A DNA stretch of 64,000 nucleotides. It comes from Pseudomonas californiensis (GTDB taxonomy: Bacteria; Pseudomonadota; Gammaproteobacteria; Pseudomonadales; Pseudomonadaceae). The notes under the pieces were generated by a model. The model had not been told where the DNA came from. It saw only the letters and a list, made by a program, of their open reading frames with translations, and did not search any database. Of this stretch, positions 62,773 through 64,000 are shown one piece after another. The first letter of the stretch is position 1. Each line of letters starts with the position of its first letter. A program made the translations under genes and the position numbers. The stretch covers positions 105,571 through 169,570 of the forward strand of contig NZ_JAGTPK010000013.1 of assembly GCF_021147775.1 (NCBI RefSeq). The letters are read 5' to 3'.

Positions 62773-63408
62773 TCACGCTCGGCTGAACAACAGTTTGAAG
62801 CCTGCGACTCCAAAAACCACCGCAAGGGCTCCTTCGATCCATCGGCGTGCCCTGCGATAACCTCGAATCATCGGGGCAGTGGAAAAAACGATAGCGTAGC
62901 CACAGAAGATGGTGACGCTCAACACGGCGCAGCCGCCCAGAATAACCGCAACCGTTTCAGGCGTCGCTTGCGGCCCCAGACCCAGTGTCATCGTGGCGAC
63001 CCAGCCCAGTAGTGCCTTGGGGTTGGTCAAGTGCATAAGCAGGCCGCGTCGGAAGAGACTGAACCCTGAGGCCGCTGGCATTACGGTCAGGGCCTTCTCG
63101 ATTCGCTCGTCAGATGTCATCGCAGAACGTGCTGCCTTCACGGCCAGGAACAACAGGTACGCTCCTCCCAGTATCTTGAGTACCAGAAGTGCCTGCGCGA
63201 ATTGGAGCAGGATGGCCGAGACACCTGTAGCGGCCATCGAACCCCAGAAAAAAGAGCCGCTTATCACACCGGCAGCCAGCAGCAGTGCAGGCTTTCTACC
63301 CTGGTGCATGGCAACGCCCATGATGCGCATATTGCTGGGGCCTGGGCTCGCGGCTCCAACAATATAGGCGGTAAACACGAGTAGAAGGTGGTGGAAATCA
63401 AATGGCAT
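62773..63408 (-). CDS. LysE/RhtB-family amino-acid exporter
   Basis: 211 residues, six membrane helices. HHLLLVFTAYIVGAASPGPSNMRIMGVAMHQGRKPALLLAAGVISG is the LysE opening with the conserved PGP; later LFRRGLLMHLTNPKALLGWVATM. Exports amino acids, homoserine or related compounds; substrate not predictable. Monocistronic, convergent with the ABC operon. Confidence 0.88.
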   Translation of the reverse strand: MPFDFHHLLLVFTAYIVGAASPGPSNMRIMGVAMHQGRKPALLLAAGVISGSFFWGSMAATGVSAILLQFAQALLVLKILGGAYLLFLAVKAARSAMTSDERIEKALTVMPAASGFSLFRRGLLMHLTNPKALLGWVATMTLGLGPQATPETVAVILGGCAVLSVTIFCGYAIVFSTAPMIRGYRRARRWIEGALAVVFGVAGFKLLFSRA

Positions 63409-63615
63409 GACAGGCCCCAGGCATGGTGCTGATTGACCAGTAGCTTACGGTTTCACACGCTGTTCGTCATGGTGTTGTGATGCCCGTCGTTCTGGACACC
63501 GTGATTTTCATACCATGATGTTCACGTAGAACGAATGGAGCCTTTTCATCAACGTCAGCCGCGCGATGCGTTGGGGAAGGATGTGGGGGTACGCGTGTCA
63601 GACCGGCGTCAGGCG

Positions 63616-63915
63616 CTAAAGACTATCCGGAACCCCAAAATATTTCTCCAGGCTCAAACCCTTGAGGTAGTGCTCCAGATCCCCTTCGTTCGCCTGAATA
63701 AAGCGTCCGTGCTCAATATCCATGATGTTGATCAAGGTCGCCTGATGCAGTGCCTCAATTCTGGCAGTGACTTCGGCAACGCGCTGCCCAATAAACGCAT
63801 ACCTTCTCGCATCACTTCACTGGCATTCTGATAACGGCCGGACTGCACCCAGTCGTGGATAACCTGTTCGTGGTGAGGGGTGAGGGGTGAGGACAACGTT
63901 TTGAACGAGCCCCAT
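63616..63915 (-). pseudogene. Decayed ParD-like antitoxin gene
   Basis: ParD/CopG-type antitoxin relic. ATG 63915 opens MGLVQNVVLTPH, then a 7-bp tandem duplication (TGAGGGG twice, 63874-63887) shifts the frame; HEQVIHDWVQSGRYQNASEVMREGMRLL is the ribbon-helix-helix part. A second shift at the GGG 63787-63789 (minus strand) is needed to reach QRVAEVTARIEALHQATLINIMDIEHGRF and the stop at 63616. Removing one repeat and adding one base gives 97 residues. No ParE toxin frame lies after it. Confidence 0.65.
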
Positions 63916-63971
63916 GAAAGACAGGACACCGTTCCCCCCTTAAGATAAGGGATAGGCAAACGGGTATGTTT

Positions 63972-64000
63972 ATGACTAACAGCAACGATAAGGGTGGCGA
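63972..64000 (+). CDS. Possible start of a further gene, cut by the window edge
   Basis: ATG 63972 (or 63966) reads MTNSNDKGG, open to the end of the window. Upstream AAGGGATAGG could be a distant ribosome binding site. Too short to identify. Confidence 0.25.

Overview
The window reads as a chromosomal segment of a Pseudomonas, most likely from the P. syringae complex. The species call is inference: it rests on moderately high GC, MvaT/MvaU-type nucleoid protein, gnd-zwf beside glgA, galU, gor, ahpCF and mexEF-oprN homologues. About fifty protein genes were found. I saw no rRNA, tRNA, CRISPR array, prophage or complete insertion sequence.

Layout. 1-10 kb: the 5' part of glgA (minus), a GNAT enzyme, then a carbohydrate operon gnd-zwf-HAD phosphatase-GH15 glycosidase, followed by alkB and small genes for a DUF1883 protein and two lipoproteins. 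10-21 kb: a housekeeping block of galU, gor, an orphan PAS histidine kinase, a KfrA-like DNA-binding protein divergent from a lone tyrosine recombinase, ahpC, ahpF, gloA and an MvaT/MvaU-family silencer. 21-28.5 kb: a TPR membrane protein and a mexEF-oprN efflux operon whose outer-membrane gene carries an in-frame TGA. 28.6-35 kb: a catabolic operon (SDR dehydrogenase, MFS carrier, split transketolase, esterase) divergent from a LysR regulator. 35-38.6 kb: an FdhF/YdeP-type molybdoenzyme, a quinone-reductase-like MDR enzyme and a small acidic protein. 38.9-44.8 kb: LysR, HMG-CoA-lyase-like enzyme, class III CoA transferase, gamma carbonic anhydrase, frameshifted MFS carrier and a carboxymuconolactone-decarboxylase-like protein. 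I infer that this cluster uses 3-hydroxy-3-methylglutarate or a close relative. 45-54 kb: a DUF294/CBS protein overlapping a DnaQ-like exonuclease, a BCCT carrier, a D,D-carboxypeptidase, and a two-component system divergent from a lone periplasmic binding protein. 54-57.5 kb: a DUF4132 protein of 982 residues preceded by a 146-residue protein whose C-terminus looks like a ubiquitin-type beta-grasp ending in Gly-Gly. 57.7-62.7 kb: a peptide-type ABC transporter operon with three separate frameshifts. 62.7-64 kb: a LysE exporter, a decayed ParD-like antitoxin and the start of one more possible reading frame.

The strongest candidate for an undescribed system is the two-gene Gly-Gly protein/DUF4132 module. 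Other points are the HMG-type catabolic cluster, the split-transketolase operon, the KfrA-like/recombinase pair with a palindrome between them, a foldback MITE-like element at 44.8-45.0 kb, and a cluster of broken genes. Each frameshift is a one-base change in a short homopolymer (plus one 7-bp duplication), so sequencing error must be excluded. Three of them fall in one operon, which argues for real decay.
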